A stretch of DNA of 64,000 nt from Microcebus murinus (taxonomy: Eukaryota; Chordata; Mammalia; Primates; Cheirogaleidae), in assembly GCF_040939455.1 (NCBI RefSeq), contig NC_134109.1:50248001-50312000 (forward strand). The letters are read 5' to 3'. The position numbers were made by a program, and so were the translations under genes. This document shows, piece after piece, positions 14,231 through 26,530 of the stretch (within the stretch, counting starts at the first letter, position 1; each line of letters begins with the position of its first letter). The notes beneath the pieces were generated by a model that was not told where the DNA came from, did no database searches, and saw only the letters and a program-made list of their open reading frames with translations.

Positions 14231-15712
14231 TGTATTAGATAAAACTCCAAGGGAAAATGGCAATCCAAAGTAATAAATGGAATTCCTGCCTAAACTTTTT
14301 TGCCCAAAGCTGTTTGCCAACCCAGATAAACTTGAACTTTGATTCTTAATAGTTTAGCAGTGTTGAGGCAGACAGCAATGAAAACACAAGTCCTGCCCAA
14401 AGCAAGAGACCTTCTCAAATTTAATTTGTGACAGCAAAGGTTTTCACAAAGTAGAAGTGGGCCACACTGTTGATGCCCTTAGGAGCATGTCAGAAACAAA
14501 GATACATCTTTAAAGGAATATGTCTTTGTTCAACGCCCCAAAGAACCCCCAGTAATAGAATTTTAAGCTACATGAGAAGCATACAGTCAAAAATAACTGA
14601 GAAAATACAAGGAGAAAAGAACTATGAACAAGGACACCATAAATTTCAGATATGAAAATTAATATCAGACACATATTATAGGACAACTGTTACACACTAT
14701 ATACATGAATATAAATACATATATAGAGAGTACATATATAATATATATTGGTATATATATAGTAGAATATAAGGAAATACAAAAAGCACCACAATCGTAT
14801 AAACCAGCAAAATAGCTTAAAATAAAACAAAATCATAATTTATAATAACAAACAAATCTATGGGTTACCTATTAACAAATTTAATAAATCATATGCTTAA
14901 ATTTAATGAAGAAAACATTGAAGCACTAGTAAAAGATATTCAAGTGAGTCTAAAATAAATGGAGATATATGACTTATTCACAGGTGGCAAAACCAAATAT
15001 ATGTGTATGAGTGGAGGGGAGAGAGAGAGAAAGATCTCTATGTAGAGAGCCCTACAGATTTATTGTTTTTCAATTATCTTATACTTTATTGTTTTAATTT
15101 TGAATAAATAATGTTGAGCATTCTTTTCTCATTTGTGATTCTTAATGAAATATAATTCTAATATATAAGCACTATTAATAAAGCATCTTCTAGATTTGTA
15201 TTATATCTTTTTTTCAGATTAATCAAGTTCCTTCTGTTACTAGCTTATTAATAGTTTTATTGCAAATAAGAGTTGAAGTTTCCCCAAATTTTCTCCCAGA
15301 TATCAGAAATATGTTCTTTTGCCAGTTCACTACATTAACATACTTCCTAATGTTAAACAATTCTTGCATCTGTTCCAGATAAACTATACTAGATGAAACA
15401 TAAACCTTAAAACTTGATGAATTTGGTTTATGTATGTGTAATTTTTCTTTGTTGTACTGCCCTTAATCTTTTTGGTTTAAATTAAATAGAATTCAATGGG
15501 GAGTTATTTTTTTCTTGTTTTAAATCTCTTAAAGATTTTATATGAGATCAGAATTATTTGTTTCCTGAATATTTTATATAACTGTCCTGTAAAATTGTCT
15601 GAGCATTGTGTTTTTTAGTGTGTGAAGTATTGTAAAACTCCTTTACATTGTGGAAGGTATCATGAAACCCATTCTTCTTTTAACTTGTTATTAATACAAT
15701 CAGGTTTTCATC
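14231..15712. other. Intron with short AT-rich tracts
   Basis: Contains a second AT-rich tract at about 14690-14765 and a GAGAGAGAGA run near 15016-15030. Otherwise no gene or repeat that I can support. Confidence 0.5.
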
Positions 15713-16080
15713 TGCATTACTTCATTGGTAGCATTTATTTCAAGATCATCATCAAGTCCATCTTGCCAAGTCCAATGGTAAATTCCTAGCCCTCATCTTA
15801 ACTTCCCAGTAACCTTCTTATGGTGTCCTCTGATTACCTAAATAAGAGTCCCCTCGACCCATCTCCCCACTATCCCTCTTTATCACTTTGTAATTTTTTA
15901 TTTTTTGCCTATATGACTACTTGAAATCATTTTATATTGTACAGTTATTTTATTATTTATTATGTCTCTCTTTTTAACAGACTTGAAACTGAGTCTTCAT
16001 TGTTTTATACCCTAATGCCTACAACACATCTTGGCAATTGTTATATATCCAATACATATGCTTATTAACATGATAAAGAA
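15713..16080 (+). repeat. Probable L2-type LINE relic
   Basis: The run from CTCATCTTAACTTCCCAG through TATGTCTCTC, ACTTGAAACTGAGTCTTCAT and TACCCTAATGCCTACAACA follows the order of an L2 3' end (CTGTCTCCC, ACTAGACTGTAAGCTC, CCTAGCACAGTGCC). It is strongly decayed. Confidence 0.4.
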
Positions 16081-16455
16081 GTTGCAGGTATTCAAGAGTC
16101 TCATATGCTATTAATATGTTAAGTAAGAAGTAGTTAAACTTACATCTCTACAGACATCTGGATCAGAGACACATATTTGAACTTTCTGATTCTTATTTAA
16201 TATTAGATGACATATTAAATCTATTTAATGAACCTCTGGCAATTTGGCAATTACCTGCAAACATATGCTTGCAAATATCTGGAAAACGTATTGCTTGTTA
16301 TAGAAACTTGAACTTGAATAAAATATATTCATATAAAGTACTATATTTTCTAATGTAATTGCATTTCAGAATTGAATTTTCCATTTTCTTAGAACACAAT
16401 AAGTACTTCTGAAAATAATACTGGGAACATTATCATATAATTGTTTTGATTTCAG

Positions 16456-16633
16456 GCTGGACAGCAGCGTTGGTGGGAACAGGAGATTAAAATAAATGGG
16501 AATATTCAAAAGGGAGAATTAATTACATATAACTTGACTGAGCTAATTAAACCAGAAGCTTATGAAGTTCGACTGACTCCTCTCACCAAATTTGGTGAAG
16601 GGGATTCAACAATTCGTGTAATCAAATATAGTG
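16456..16633 (+). CDS. MDGA2: MDGA2 coding exon: end of fibronectin type III domain
   Basis: Acceptor TTTCAG ends at 16455 and donor GTAAGT starts at 16634. The exon opens in phase 0 and leaves one base (G) for the next codon. Its 59 codons begin [11 protein letters not shown] and end [14 protein letters not shown]. The pattern of a [15 protein letters not shown] strand and turn followed by a TIRV strand is what closes an FNIII fold. This domain sits between the Ig array and the MAM domain in MDGA proteins. One N-glycosylation sequon (N-L-T, bases about 16540-16550) is visible, as expected for an extracellular domain. The start of the FNIII domain must be in an exon upstream of the window. 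Confidence 0.95.
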
Positions 16634-17040
16634 GTAAGTAGCTTTTTATTTTAAATTACATATTTGCATATTAAATAATATAGAATATTTAGGTTGCAAC
16701 TCTCTACCAAATTTAGACAGAAAATAAAATTTAGCATATTGATTTTTTGGATCATCTGCCAGATGACTAAAAAAAAAAAATACCCAAAGAAACAAAAAAA
16801 TACCCAAACCTTAATCATCATAAATTGTAATATATGATTACAAATGTGGAGATATGGCATAATGCTTAGTTAATATTGCACCTATGTGATAATGTCAGCA
16901 ATGTTCCTTTATTTTTGATTATTTTTGATCCCTGTGATGTAATATTTATTTGCATTTTATCTTTTCAAATTCTTAATGACTTTAAAATTTACATCATTAG
17001 AAATTAGGAAACATGATCAAAATGTTTGTTTTTAACTAAT

Positions 17041-17700
17041 AGGCTTCATTTTTAGAGCAGTTTAGATTTACAGAAGAGTAGGGAGAAAGTGCAGAGAGCG
17101 CCTTTTCCCCCATGCAGTTTCTCCTATTCTTAACAAATCTTACCTTATTGTGGTACATTTGTTACAATTGATTAGCAAATGTTTATACGCGATTGCTCTA
17201 GTCAATAGTTTACATTAAGGTTAATTATTTGTATTGGACAGTTAGATGGATTTTGACAAATTATAATTTCTTTATCCACCATGACAGTATCATATAGAAT
17301 AGTCTCACTGCTCTAAAAATCCCCTGTGCTTTGCCTGTTTATCTTTCCCCACTCCAAATTTGGTGACCACTGATCGTTTTACTGTCTGTATAGTTTCTCC
17401 TTTTCCAGAATGTCATATCCTTGGAATCATAGAGCATGCAGCATTTTTAGACTGGCTTATTTCACTTAGCAATACACATTTAAGATGTTTTCCTGTCGCT
17501 TTAGCCTTGATAGCTCGTGCCTTTTTGTTTTTGAATAACATTCCATAAATGTATACCACAGTTTATTTATTTATCTATTGAAGGACATCTTAGTTGCTGG
17601 ACTTTGTTGTTGGTAGTGGTGGTTATTCTGGCTTCAGATTGCCACTGTTAAAAATATCTAGATATTTGTGTATGTTCGTGATACTGTACCTTTATGAATT
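17041..17700 (-). mobile_element. Ancient L1M 3' UTR relic, antisense
   Basis: GTCATATCCTTGGAATCATA, CTGGCTTATTTCACTTAGCA, AACATTCCATAAATGTATACCACAGTTTATTTATTTATC-type order (17540-17575) and GGACATCTTAGTTGCTGGAC are the well-known reverse-complement L1M 3' UTR phrases. It sits 400 bp after the FNIII exon. The 62-codon plus-strand open stretch inside it is not a gene. Confidence 0.75.
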
Positions 17701-18499
17701 ATATGCATGAAATATTTCTTTATCATTTCAATGTCCTATTTGAGCAAAAATAGAAACTAGTATAGAACTGTGAAAAATTAAAAGTTGATCTTAAATTTTA
17801 TCTAGAATTAGTTCTCAAATAGAAACAATGACAATCAGATATGTTGTTATTTTAGGGTATACTAAAGAGATTTCAAATTTTAAAAGGTGAAATTGTGCAT
17901 GTTTTAGAATTATAATGTTAAATGCTAGATCTAGAATTTTCAATGTAGTTTTCAGGGTTGAATGAATCACTGGTGAAATAGTTTATATTTATTTCATTGC
18001 TTCAGTAGAATATTATTCTTTCTATCACTGATTATCAGGGCTTGAGTTAAAAAGATTATAATATAGTATAATTTTTGTAGTTAAAGTTCTCCATTGTGTT
18101 TAGCATTAATTATATTTTTTCTACTCAAGAGGGAAGCAGTAAATACTGTCAAAAGTGAAAAATAAAGTGAAACTATTAAAAACTCATTCAATTTTTATTA
18201 AAAAATTAAGATGTATAATATAGAGTGAAGTAATCATGGACTATTAGGTAATATAAAAACATTAGACTCATGTCATATCTCTTCTTAAATGTGGTCCTTT
18301 AAAATATTAATTTTTTAATTTTAGTGATATAGTAGAGTCAGTGTCATAATTCTATTGGGCAAACTATTAGATAATGTCTGAGTATATTTTTCTAAAGTTT
18401 CTGGTTTCATATGTTTTATAAAATATGAATTATTATCTCCTTTTATGTAATGTTTATGCTTCCTTGCCCTAAAAAATTATGGACTATTTGATAGGAGGG
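17701..18499. other. Intron, no recognised feature
   Basis: Very AT-rich, with no supported feature. Confidence 0.5.
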
Positions 18500-18665
18500 C
18501 ATTAAAAAGCATGCATTAACATCCATTCCCTTAAAACATAAAGATATTAGGATCCAGAAAAATTAAGTGTCCTGCCAAGTTAAACAAATGTGAAATGACA
18601 AGCTCTGCCTGGAACTAAGGTTCACTCCTCCATGCCAGAGGATCTTTACTTCTTTGCTAAGTTTA
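18500..18665 (-). repeat. Probable MIR SINE relic, antisense
   Basis: GATCCAGAAAAATTAAGTGT, CCTGCCAAGTTAAACAA and TGGAACTAAGGTTCACTCC follow the order of a reverse-complemented MIR core (gaggcacagag-gttaagtaact-tgcccaaggtca-...-gggattcaaacc). Weak but in the right order. Confidence 0.4.
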
Positions 18666-18920
18666 GGACATCATTATCACTTTCCTTAAAGGATATATAA
18701 AAAATGATAAGCTCATTAGTTCTTATTGAAAATTCTGAGACAATAAATTAAAATGAAAAATAGATGTGGATGGAAAATAGACCTTACTTTTACTTTTATG
18801 TGTTTTAAAAATTGTTTTTATATTCTTAGGTATACATATTAAAATCTTCAACATTTTAATTTAAATTACTTTTATATAATATAGATTTGAGCAAATTATA
18901 CTTTAATTATATACAGGTAT

Positions 18921-19312
18921 TGTATTAGTCTGCTTGGGCTGCCATAACAAAATATCATAGACTAGGGTAGCTGAAACAACAGAAGTTTAATTCTCACAGT
19001 TATAGAATCTGGGAAGTCTAAGATCAAAGAGGCAGCATGTTTGGTTTGTGGTAAGGGCTTTCTTCCTGGCTTGTAGATGGCTGCCTTCTATTTATCCTCA
19101 CATGGCAGAGAGAGAGTTCTCTGGTATCTCCTCCTCCTCCTCCTCCTCCTCCTTTTATAAGGACGGCAATCTCCTTGATTTAGGACCACTCCCTTATGAC
19201 CTCATTTAACCTCAGTTACCTCCTAAAGGTCTGATCTCTGAATACAGTCACATTTGGGATTAGGCTTCATGGTATGAATATTTTAGGGACATAATTTAAT
19301 CTATAATGGACA
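18921..19312 (+). mobile_element. Solo LTR of MaLR type (MLT/MST-like)
   Basis: Begins TGTATTAGTCTGCTTGGGCT, continues with GCTGAAACAACAGAAGTTTA and CTCACATGGCAGAGAGAGAG, then TTTTATAAGGACGGCAATCT, GACCTCATTTAACCTCAG and ACAGTCACATTTGGGATTAG. This is the order of a mammalian MaLR-class LTR. It has no coding content. It contains a (TCC)n tract. Confidence 0.65.
19125..19152. repeat. (TCC)n short tandem repeat
   Basis: About nine CTC/TCC units within the MaLR-like LTR. Confidence 0.9.
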
Positions 19313-20789
19313 TTTATAAGAAATTATGCATGCAAGTTCAAATGAAAAAAGAAAAAATGGACTCACTACAATATTTAGAATTGCAAATTTTCACAAAGTT
19401 AACTGTGCTATTTATAGTGATTTTTGTCACGAAATTATTGGAGAAGACTCAGTTAAAATTCATTCTGGTCACAGGTTATATGTAAATATGACATTTCTTA
19501 GCATTAAATTATAATTCAAAGATTCTTCTTTGAACAGTAGGTAGTACATAGAATTTTTTATAATTTTATATTAACTATGAAATTTCAAGTTATTTTTCAA
19601 ATTAAAATATACTGATATCTTGCAAGAAAATGAAACTTATTTTTAGTCCACTTTCACTAGAATTAGTAAATGTATAGCCTCTTTTCTGCTAATCCTTTCA
19701 TAATTTGTAATGTGGAATGCAGAATCAGAAAAATAACTAAGGTAATAAGAATTGTCTTCCTTATGTAGAAATAGCAAAAATAATTGAAAAACTTGGTTTG
19801 TTAAAATTTCTGTCAGTGTATTAAAGTAGCAATTATTACATATATGAACATGCTTTGTGCAAGTGTATGTGTTTTTGCCTATCACAACTTACTAACATTG
19901 TACAAGTTAATAAAATGGGAAATACTAAGAAAATGAAAAAATAGACATAAAATTCTGCTGGGGAGACTAACTGCCTATTGTAATCTTGGGAACCACAGTA
20001 ATGCTTTCCTTTATTCAGAATAGACTTTTCTCTCAGAGTGATAAATGCCTAATCGATATTTACGGATACCATTTTGTTTCTTAAGTGAGATATATTTTTG
20101 TTGATGCTTTAGTAAAACTTAAAGTACTCATTTCTCTTTGGGTAAAAATCGATTGGCATTTTTATTGCCACCATAATTAGTTTTCTGAAACAAATATTTA
20201 TTCTGATGCACACACACAAAATGTGTTGCTTATCTTTTGAAAACTGTGTGCATGCACATGTATGTGTATTTTAATGTAATAAAAGTGACATTGACGTAAC
20301 TATTTAAGACCCATATTATAACATGATATAAGGGTTACTTTATTTTCATCTTTACCATATTATTCTCACTAGGAGTAGAAAACAGCAAAAAACAAAAGTG
20401 TAACTTCTTTTGGATAATTGCTTTCATTGTTAAACCTTAGGTTGGCCTACTATCAGCCTTAGTTTTGATATCTGGGTTTTTTTTTTTGCTTAATACTTGT
20501 TAAGATATAAAAGGTCAGCAAAACTATTCCTTGAAAAATGAACAAATCCTCTATACTATTTAGCATTGATCTTTTTGGTAGTTTGAGGCTGTTATTGCTG
20601 AGCTCCAAAGTAGATTGTATTCAATCCTCTAGAACAAAATGGATTGCAGGTATAATTCTCCATGGCCACCGTGGGGGAGAACATGAAGTTTTGGTAAGGA
20701 ACTATGAGACACTGATTAGAGTTTTATTTATAAAAGACATTCAAGCCATGCTAACATTATTTTGTTTTTGTTTTTTGCTTTTCTTGTAG
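19313..20789. other. Intron upstream of the microexon
   Basis: Mostly unique and free of young repeats. The last 30 bases before the microexon form an unusually long T-rich tract (about 20759-20789). The 83-codon open stretch ending at 20789 ends exactly at the acceptor TAG and is not coding. Confidence 0.6.
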
Positions 20790-20810
20790 CTCCTGTAAAT
20801 CCTCATTTAA
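20790..20810 (+). CDS. MDGA2: MDGA2 21-nt microexon (FNIII-MAM linker)
   Basis: A 21-nt exon lies between a strong polypyrimidine tract ending TTTTCTTGTAG (AG at 20788-20789) and a consensus donor GTAAGTAT at 20811. It receives one base (G) from the previous exon and gives one base (A) to the next, so it reads A-P-V-N-P-H-L and then completes an R codon. Its length is a multiple of three and it is phase 1 on both sides. Inclusion therefore gives YS-APVNPHLR-EFHC, while skipping would give YS-G-EFHC, still in frame. It sits at the hinge between the FNIII and MAM domains. A UGC lies at 20776-20778 inside the tract, the type of motif known to recruit SRRM4 to neuronal microexons. Whether it is alternatively spliced cannot be seen from DNA. 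Confidence 0.9.
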
Positions 20811-23800
20811 GTAAGTATATTTTCACTTTACCAATGGCACTGTATTTCATAAGTAAGAAAAATGGAACATGTATAAACATACAAAGATTATTTAGCAACT
20901 TTTCTTATTAAAACACAATAGTTTAGAATCAGTAAAATTGACATTAAATGTGAATTTTAAATTCCAAAGATATGGATATAAACATGAGTTATTTAATACT
21001 GATAATTTAAGTTTATATATTTTCCTAATTATGGAGTCATTTTCCCAACTTGCTTTATATTTGCTCTTTCAGTAACTGTGGGATTATTTTTTGTGGGATT
21101 GCATATCAATTTTATTGTTGTTATATGTTTCTTTGATTTTCATTCTTTGAATTACTGTATTCCATTCATAAAAGACTACGGTTGTTTAGAAAGTTGGTGT
21201 TTGAATGATTTAATCAATATTTTTCTTCATAGAACATTAAACTCCAATGTATTTGGTCTGATTTAGGTTATGAAATCTGTGAGATTGTTAAATTTTTGAT
21301 ATTTTGAAAAATTATTTATATTTTGTTTTATATTAAAGGTTATGAGTACAAGATGACATATGTATATATCTGAAAAATATTCCCATGTATGAAAACCTCT
21401 CTATCCTTGGAAAACAACCTTGAACTAAAAAAGAAAAAAGAATTACCATGAAAACCCATTCTAAAATATCAATCCATGAGAACTTTATATTTTTGAATGT
21501 AAGGTTAGATTTTTGGAGGTTATGGAATGACTGAGGAAGGTAGTTAATGCTTGAGGCCCATTGAGTATCAGGTTTCTTATTCCTAAGTTTCAACTTTTTC
21601 TTCACAATATTGGGAAGAATTCATAGAAATAAAGCAAACCTTTGGAGATTATGTAGTACAGAATATTTAAAATATCTTTATTTATTCCTGTGTAGCCCCT
21701 GAAAGTCTGCCAAAATCATGTTGTAATGAGAAAATCAGTAAAAACTCAAGATCTATTAAATTCTCAGCTCTATATCCTTGTGAAAATCCTGGACCTTATT
21801 ACTTTTCTATTTTATGAGATCTTTTAATATTTAATATTACATTGACTTTTGATGAGTTTATACAGTTATGTGCATTTTCATTATCTATCAAATATTCTTT
21901 ATTCTAATAAGCCTTTTTAAGAACAAACTGCTTTGTACGTATTTATAATTATCTCATTTAAAATGACAGGATAATCATAAAATTGTTATGGTTCTGACAA
22001 GTTGTTTTGCTTTTTCCATTTTCCAACCAACTTTTTATAAAACCCCTCTAGTAATAGGTTTCTTTACTGTAAAGATATATGTCCTCAGAAGTAAATAAAT
22101 ATTGATATAGCCTATGTATATGTGTGATTTGAATTATTGTAGCAGTTATAATAATATAAACAAATTATACAATATAAAATAACCTAAATTTTGAAAAATT
22201 TTAGGCATATCTAACTTTGTAGCTTTCATAAGCTAAAATATATTGTTGCTTAATTTTATCATGAAAAACTTAAATATTTAGTTTTTAAAATTGTTTTGTT
22301 CATTTTTAAAGCCAAGTTTTTCTTTTTAAAAAAGTTTAAATTAAATTACAAAAAGATGTCATTAAAAAGTGTTATCTAAATTCATTATACATAATTTTAG
22401 ATAATGTATATAAAGATTTGGCAGCAAATCTATAAACTGAAGTCCCTAGTCTTCACATTTGTATCTGATATATTTTTGTCCATATATAATGTATATAATA
22501 ATTAAACAACTGAAAATATTTAAAATCAGGCAGTAACCTTGTGGGATTATTGCGACTGCAAAGTAACAACTAAAGGAATCTCATATTGTACCTAAAAGGC
22601 ATTTAAATAAATTGATGCATGTATAGAACTGCACTTGCAGTTGACATCATTATATTTTCAACTGATAGCATCAAAAGGTAATTTCTTGTTTTGTGCAAGA
22701 TCTGTGATACAAATATGTGTCTAATAAATATGTTATGTGCAATATCGTTTAGCTAGAAATTTACTGATTTCAACTCCTTTACATTCCCTGTAATCCTCCT
22801 ATCCAGAATGTAGAATATAAATAAATACAAAGAGGCACAGCAAGTGTTTAATCTGAACAGCAAAAATAAAAGAAAACAAAAATTTATTTCTTAAATTTAA
22901 AGGGAAAGCCTTTTTTAAATTTTCATATGTAAATTCCAATAGTTTTGAATTGTTTCAAGTATATTACCCCAACCAATGGTTCCATTGCCAGGGATATCTG
23001 ATAAATCTAACCTTTTGCAGGCAGAATGGGGGAAAAGTTGGGACTCAAATGGGAATCTGTTCTTTAGATGTTAATATCTGCATGAATTCCAGAGAATCTG
23101 GATTACGTTTGGCTTTATCATTTAATAGCTGACCTTAGCCAAAGTTTTCTTTTAAGTGAGCCTCATGAGTAAGAAATACTGTGATTTTCTAGAATTATTA
23201 GTTTAATTGAAATAATGTACTCCAATTTAATTTTTCTCAATTAAAGATACACATTGTTTATGTGTCTAGTGGACCTTATCAACTTCTTTATTTACACCTA
23301 TTTTTCAAGCAGGGTACATCCCAATAAGAAAACCTTTGATACTTAGAAATGTTATTACCACCCACATTTCAGGGATAGTTGAAAAGGTCTCTCTCTGAGC
23401 TTGTGTTGGGTCTGGACTCAGCGTATGGTAGGCATCAAAGAAACCACAGTCTTTACTTAGGGTCTTCATAAGGTCTTTTTATTACTACATTTCAAGTAAA
23501 TGGAAATGAATCATTTATTACTCCAAATCAAGTAAATGAATGTGAAAAACCCACATTCATATAAAATATGACAGATGACTACTTTTCAAAATAATTTGCT
23601 ATTATTTTGCCTAAGCAACTTCCATTTATGCAAATGGATATATGTGAAAGCATCTCTAGACATGCATGAAAAATTATAAACTTAAGGTATACATCTTTAA
23701 AATACCATCAGGTAAATTAATAAAAGTAATTTTCCAATTGACAGTTTTGTTTTGATTGTTTTTATATTTACAATTCAGGCATGACTGTATTCTTTAATTT

Positions 23801-24072
23801 CAGTTATCTGAGTATTTCAGAGGAAAATGGCTTGAGTTTTAATTACTCATTAAGAGACAGATTTACATATAAAATTATTTTTATTTTTCATTAAAATTGG
23901 AATAATTTTATGTTTAGTTGTAATATTGTGCACTATTATGGCTCTGCTGCCATTATCACAATCATGTATTATTATTGCTATATATAATGTTTTAAATTTT
24001 TCTTATAAAAGTATTATAATGTGTGTATTAATTTAATTAATATTATTTACTTTAATCAAAATTTGTTAACAG
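20811..24072. other. Intron between microexon and first MAM exon
   Basis: About 3.3 kb without a recognisable Alu or L1, which is unusual for this window. Open stretches at 21078-21266 (+), 21333-21605 (-) and 22950-23132 (+) lack domains and splice context. Confidence 0.55.
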
Positions 24073-24228
24073 GAGAATTTCACTGTGGATTTGAAGATGG
24101 TAACATTTGTTTGTTCACCCAAGATGATACAGATAATTTTGACTGGACAAAACAAAGTACTGCAACAAGAAATACAAAATATACTCCTAATACAGGACCT
24201 AATGCTGATCGTAGTGGCTCCAAAGAAG
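24073..24228 (+). CDS. MDGA2: MDGA2 coding exon: MAM domain, first part
   Basis: Acceptor TTAACAG ends at 24072 and donor GTATGA starts at 24229. The exon is phase 1 in and phase 1 out, with 51 full codons. It opens [18 protein letters not shown], the classic MAM start: a cysteine, then C-x-F-E-D-G, then the second cysteine a few residues on. DNFDWTKQS follows, matching the conserved F-D-W strand of MAM domains. MAM domains are extracellular adhesion modules; in MDGA proteins this one lies next to the membrane, before the GPI anchor. The open frame runs on past the donor for 19 codons, which is chance, not coding. Confidence 0.96.
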
Positions 24229-24695
24229 GTATGAGGGTATGGAGTGTTATGTTCATAGCAATTAGAGACTTTTACAAATGCTATTAATATGAGCTACAAG
24301 AGAATATTTGAGTATACATTTGAAGATTATAAAATAAAACATTAAATTTTACATACAGTATTAATAATTTAGATATTTCTAAAATTTGTAGATATTAATT
24401 TATTTTTTTCTTAGAACTCAGGGATAAATATACTTGACAGATTGGGAAGGTTTTTTTGATAATTCAAGTTTAAATTTCCAATTCTCAGGTTTTTATATAT
24501 TTTGTCTTTAGGTAGATCACTTATTCTTTATGTTAAATCCACTATTAGTTATGTATGTACATACAGATTGTATAAATGAGATGAAAATCCTATCAGTCTT
24601 TACTTTGTTTAAAAACTCTAAAATTTCTCAGTGATTTGAAATTTGATGCTGTCGAATAATAATGTGTTTAAGCATTTTATTTTATCTGTCTTAAG

Positions 24696-24854
24696 GTTTT
24701 TATATGTACATTGAGACATCACGACCCAGATTGGAAGGTGAAAAAGCTCGACTTCTCAGCCCTGTTTTCAGCATAGCTCCCAAAAATCCTTATGGACCTA
24801 CAAACACTGCATATTGTTTCAGCTTCTTTTATCACATGTATGGACAACATATAG
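24696..24854 (+). CDS. MDGA2: MDGA2 coding exon: MAM domain, second part
   Basis: Acceptor CTTAAG ends at 24695 and donor GTGAGA starts at 24855. It is phase 1 in and phase 1 out with 52 full codons. The translation runs [20 protein letters not shown] and later [15 protein letters not shown]. The Y-x-Y/E-T-S block and the C-F-S-F-x-Y-H-M-Y-G block are hallmark MAM motifs, the latter with the third conserved cysteine. The intron before it is only 467 bp (24229-24695), by far the shortest here. The short polypyrimidine tract and non-C at -3 (TTAAG) make the acceptor weaker than its neighbours. Confidence 0.96.
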
Positions 24855-26139
24855 GTGAGATGACAAGAATTACTGTTTATATGTAAAGTAAATCATAGCT
24901 AAGAAGAAAGATTCTGAAACACACAGCATGGAAACAATTTTTGTCAAAGAATGCTGTAATTGACTTTTTAAATGACTTACCTGGAAATTGCAAAATGAGA
25001 TACTAAGAATTTTTTCCTATCATCTAATTTCCCAAATTTAGATTAGAATTTGAAATTTTAGAGCATTACCTATTTCCTCTTGGAGTTTAATTCAGGCAGA
25101 TCATCAATGATTAAATACTTTATGAGATCTTGTGGAAATAACATAATTTAGGTTGTTTCTGTCTAAAGAAATATGCTTGAATAGTGACTCAATGCATATT
25201 AATCGTGATGAAAAGGAATATTTTCATGTAGTCATATTGGCAATTACTTTTAGCACAATCCACATATTTGTAATATTAGTGTGACTTTTCTCTTGTACAA
25301 TCCCTAACACACTCAGTACAATTAAGAATATGCGGATTCTAAAGAGTATACAAAGTTGAAGACACATTCCTGGCCCTTAGAGACCACACACAGTAATAGA
25401 GGCTAAGATAAGTAATTATATCACTGTGCTGGATAGAATACCATATATCCCTGATAATGGACCTAGAGAGACTCTGTGGGCTTGGGGGTGAGGATGGGGA
25501 GAAGATCAAGCAGGTCTGCAATTCTTTATGTGCAATTCTAAAACCCAGAAAACTGAACACCAAATTTTTAAAAAATTTAATTATTTGGCAGTATATGTTA
25601 GCCTGCTATATGCTCTTAACTGATATGAACCTCTCTGTAGTCTTTATTTATACCATTTGCTGCAAAAAATATTACTGGATTCTGTTCCAGACCATTCTAG
25701 GGGATATCACATAATATATAAGAGATATCCTCTGTTACCTTTCTAACATAAGACAAAATTCTGAGTAGTGAAGAATATCTGGCCCCACAGAGGGTAGACG
25801 AGGAACTGTGAATCTGTATCTGGTCAAGATATGAGGCAATGCTTCAAAACAAAGGAAAACATTTCTCCTGGGTTGGCAAGAGGGGCATGTTTTCAACAGG
25901 TGGAGATTAGCACAGAGAGGATTAAGGCCTTGATAATGAGGAATTAAAATATGGGAAGTTAGGATGACATCAGTGTCTTTATATAACTTAATAAAAATAA
26001 TAATATAAATATATATTGATATAAACTAATAAAATTAAGCACATAATATATACCTACTACTGTATTACTTAAGCTAAGTGATCCTCTTAATAAGTTTGTA
26101 AAACCACTGTCTTTTACAGTGGAGAAAACTGAACCTCGT
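24855..26139. other. Intron start, no recognised feature
   Basis: Unique-looking AT-rich sequence. Overlapping open stretches near 25339-25714 on both strands have no recognisable product. Confidence 0.5.
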
Positions 26140-26260
26140 ATCTTAGTTTTCTCATCTGTATAACGAAACTAATTCCTATTTCAGAAAGCTGTAGTTTAAG
26201 TTAAATGAGATAAACATATAAAATGTCTCCTATCAGATGGCAGACACATAATCTCAGATT
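26140..26260 (+). repeat. MIR SINE relic, 3' half
   Basis: CTCGTATCTTAGTTTTCTCATCTGTATAACG (26136-26166), TCCTATTTCAGAAAGCTG and GTTAAATGAGATAAACATAT follow the MIR core order cctcagtttcctcatctgt, tacctacctcatagggttg, attaaatgagataa. Confidence 0.7.
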
Positions 26261-26299
26261 ACTTTGAATCTCAAATAGCAATAATAATAAAGTAATTGC

Positions 26300-26530
26300 T
26301 GACATTCACAGAGTACTCATCAGGGACCAAAATACTTCATAGATTATTTCTCTTAATCTTCACAATAAACATTTGTGCCCATTAAAATCATTATCCTGTT
26401 TTATAGCTAAGAAAACTGAAATAAAAAGAATTTTAATTTCCATGCCATCATATGGCTGATAAGAAGCGAAGCCATAATCCAAATAGGGGAAGCTGATCAC
26501 ACAGTCTGTTTAACCACTCTGCAGAAATAC
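26300..26530 (-). repeat. MIR SINE relic, antisense, nearly full length
   Basis: CACAGAGTACTCATCAGGG, ATTATTTCTCTTAATCTTCA, CATTATCCTGTTTTATAGCT, AAGAAAACTGAAATAAAAAG and CTGTTTAACCACTCTGC follow the reverse-complement MIR from tail to tRNA-derived head. Confidence 0.7.

Noticed and set aside
20538..20789. 83-codon open stretch ending at the microexon acceptor
   Set aside because: Its stop is the TAG of the splice acceptor; the frame disagrees with the MDGA2 frame and the content is hydrophobic low complexity.
24229..24287. In-frame extension of the first MAM exon into the intron
   Set aside because: The donor GTATGA at 24229 and the clean join to 24696 rebuild the known MAM motif G-F-Y-M-Y; the extension is chance.
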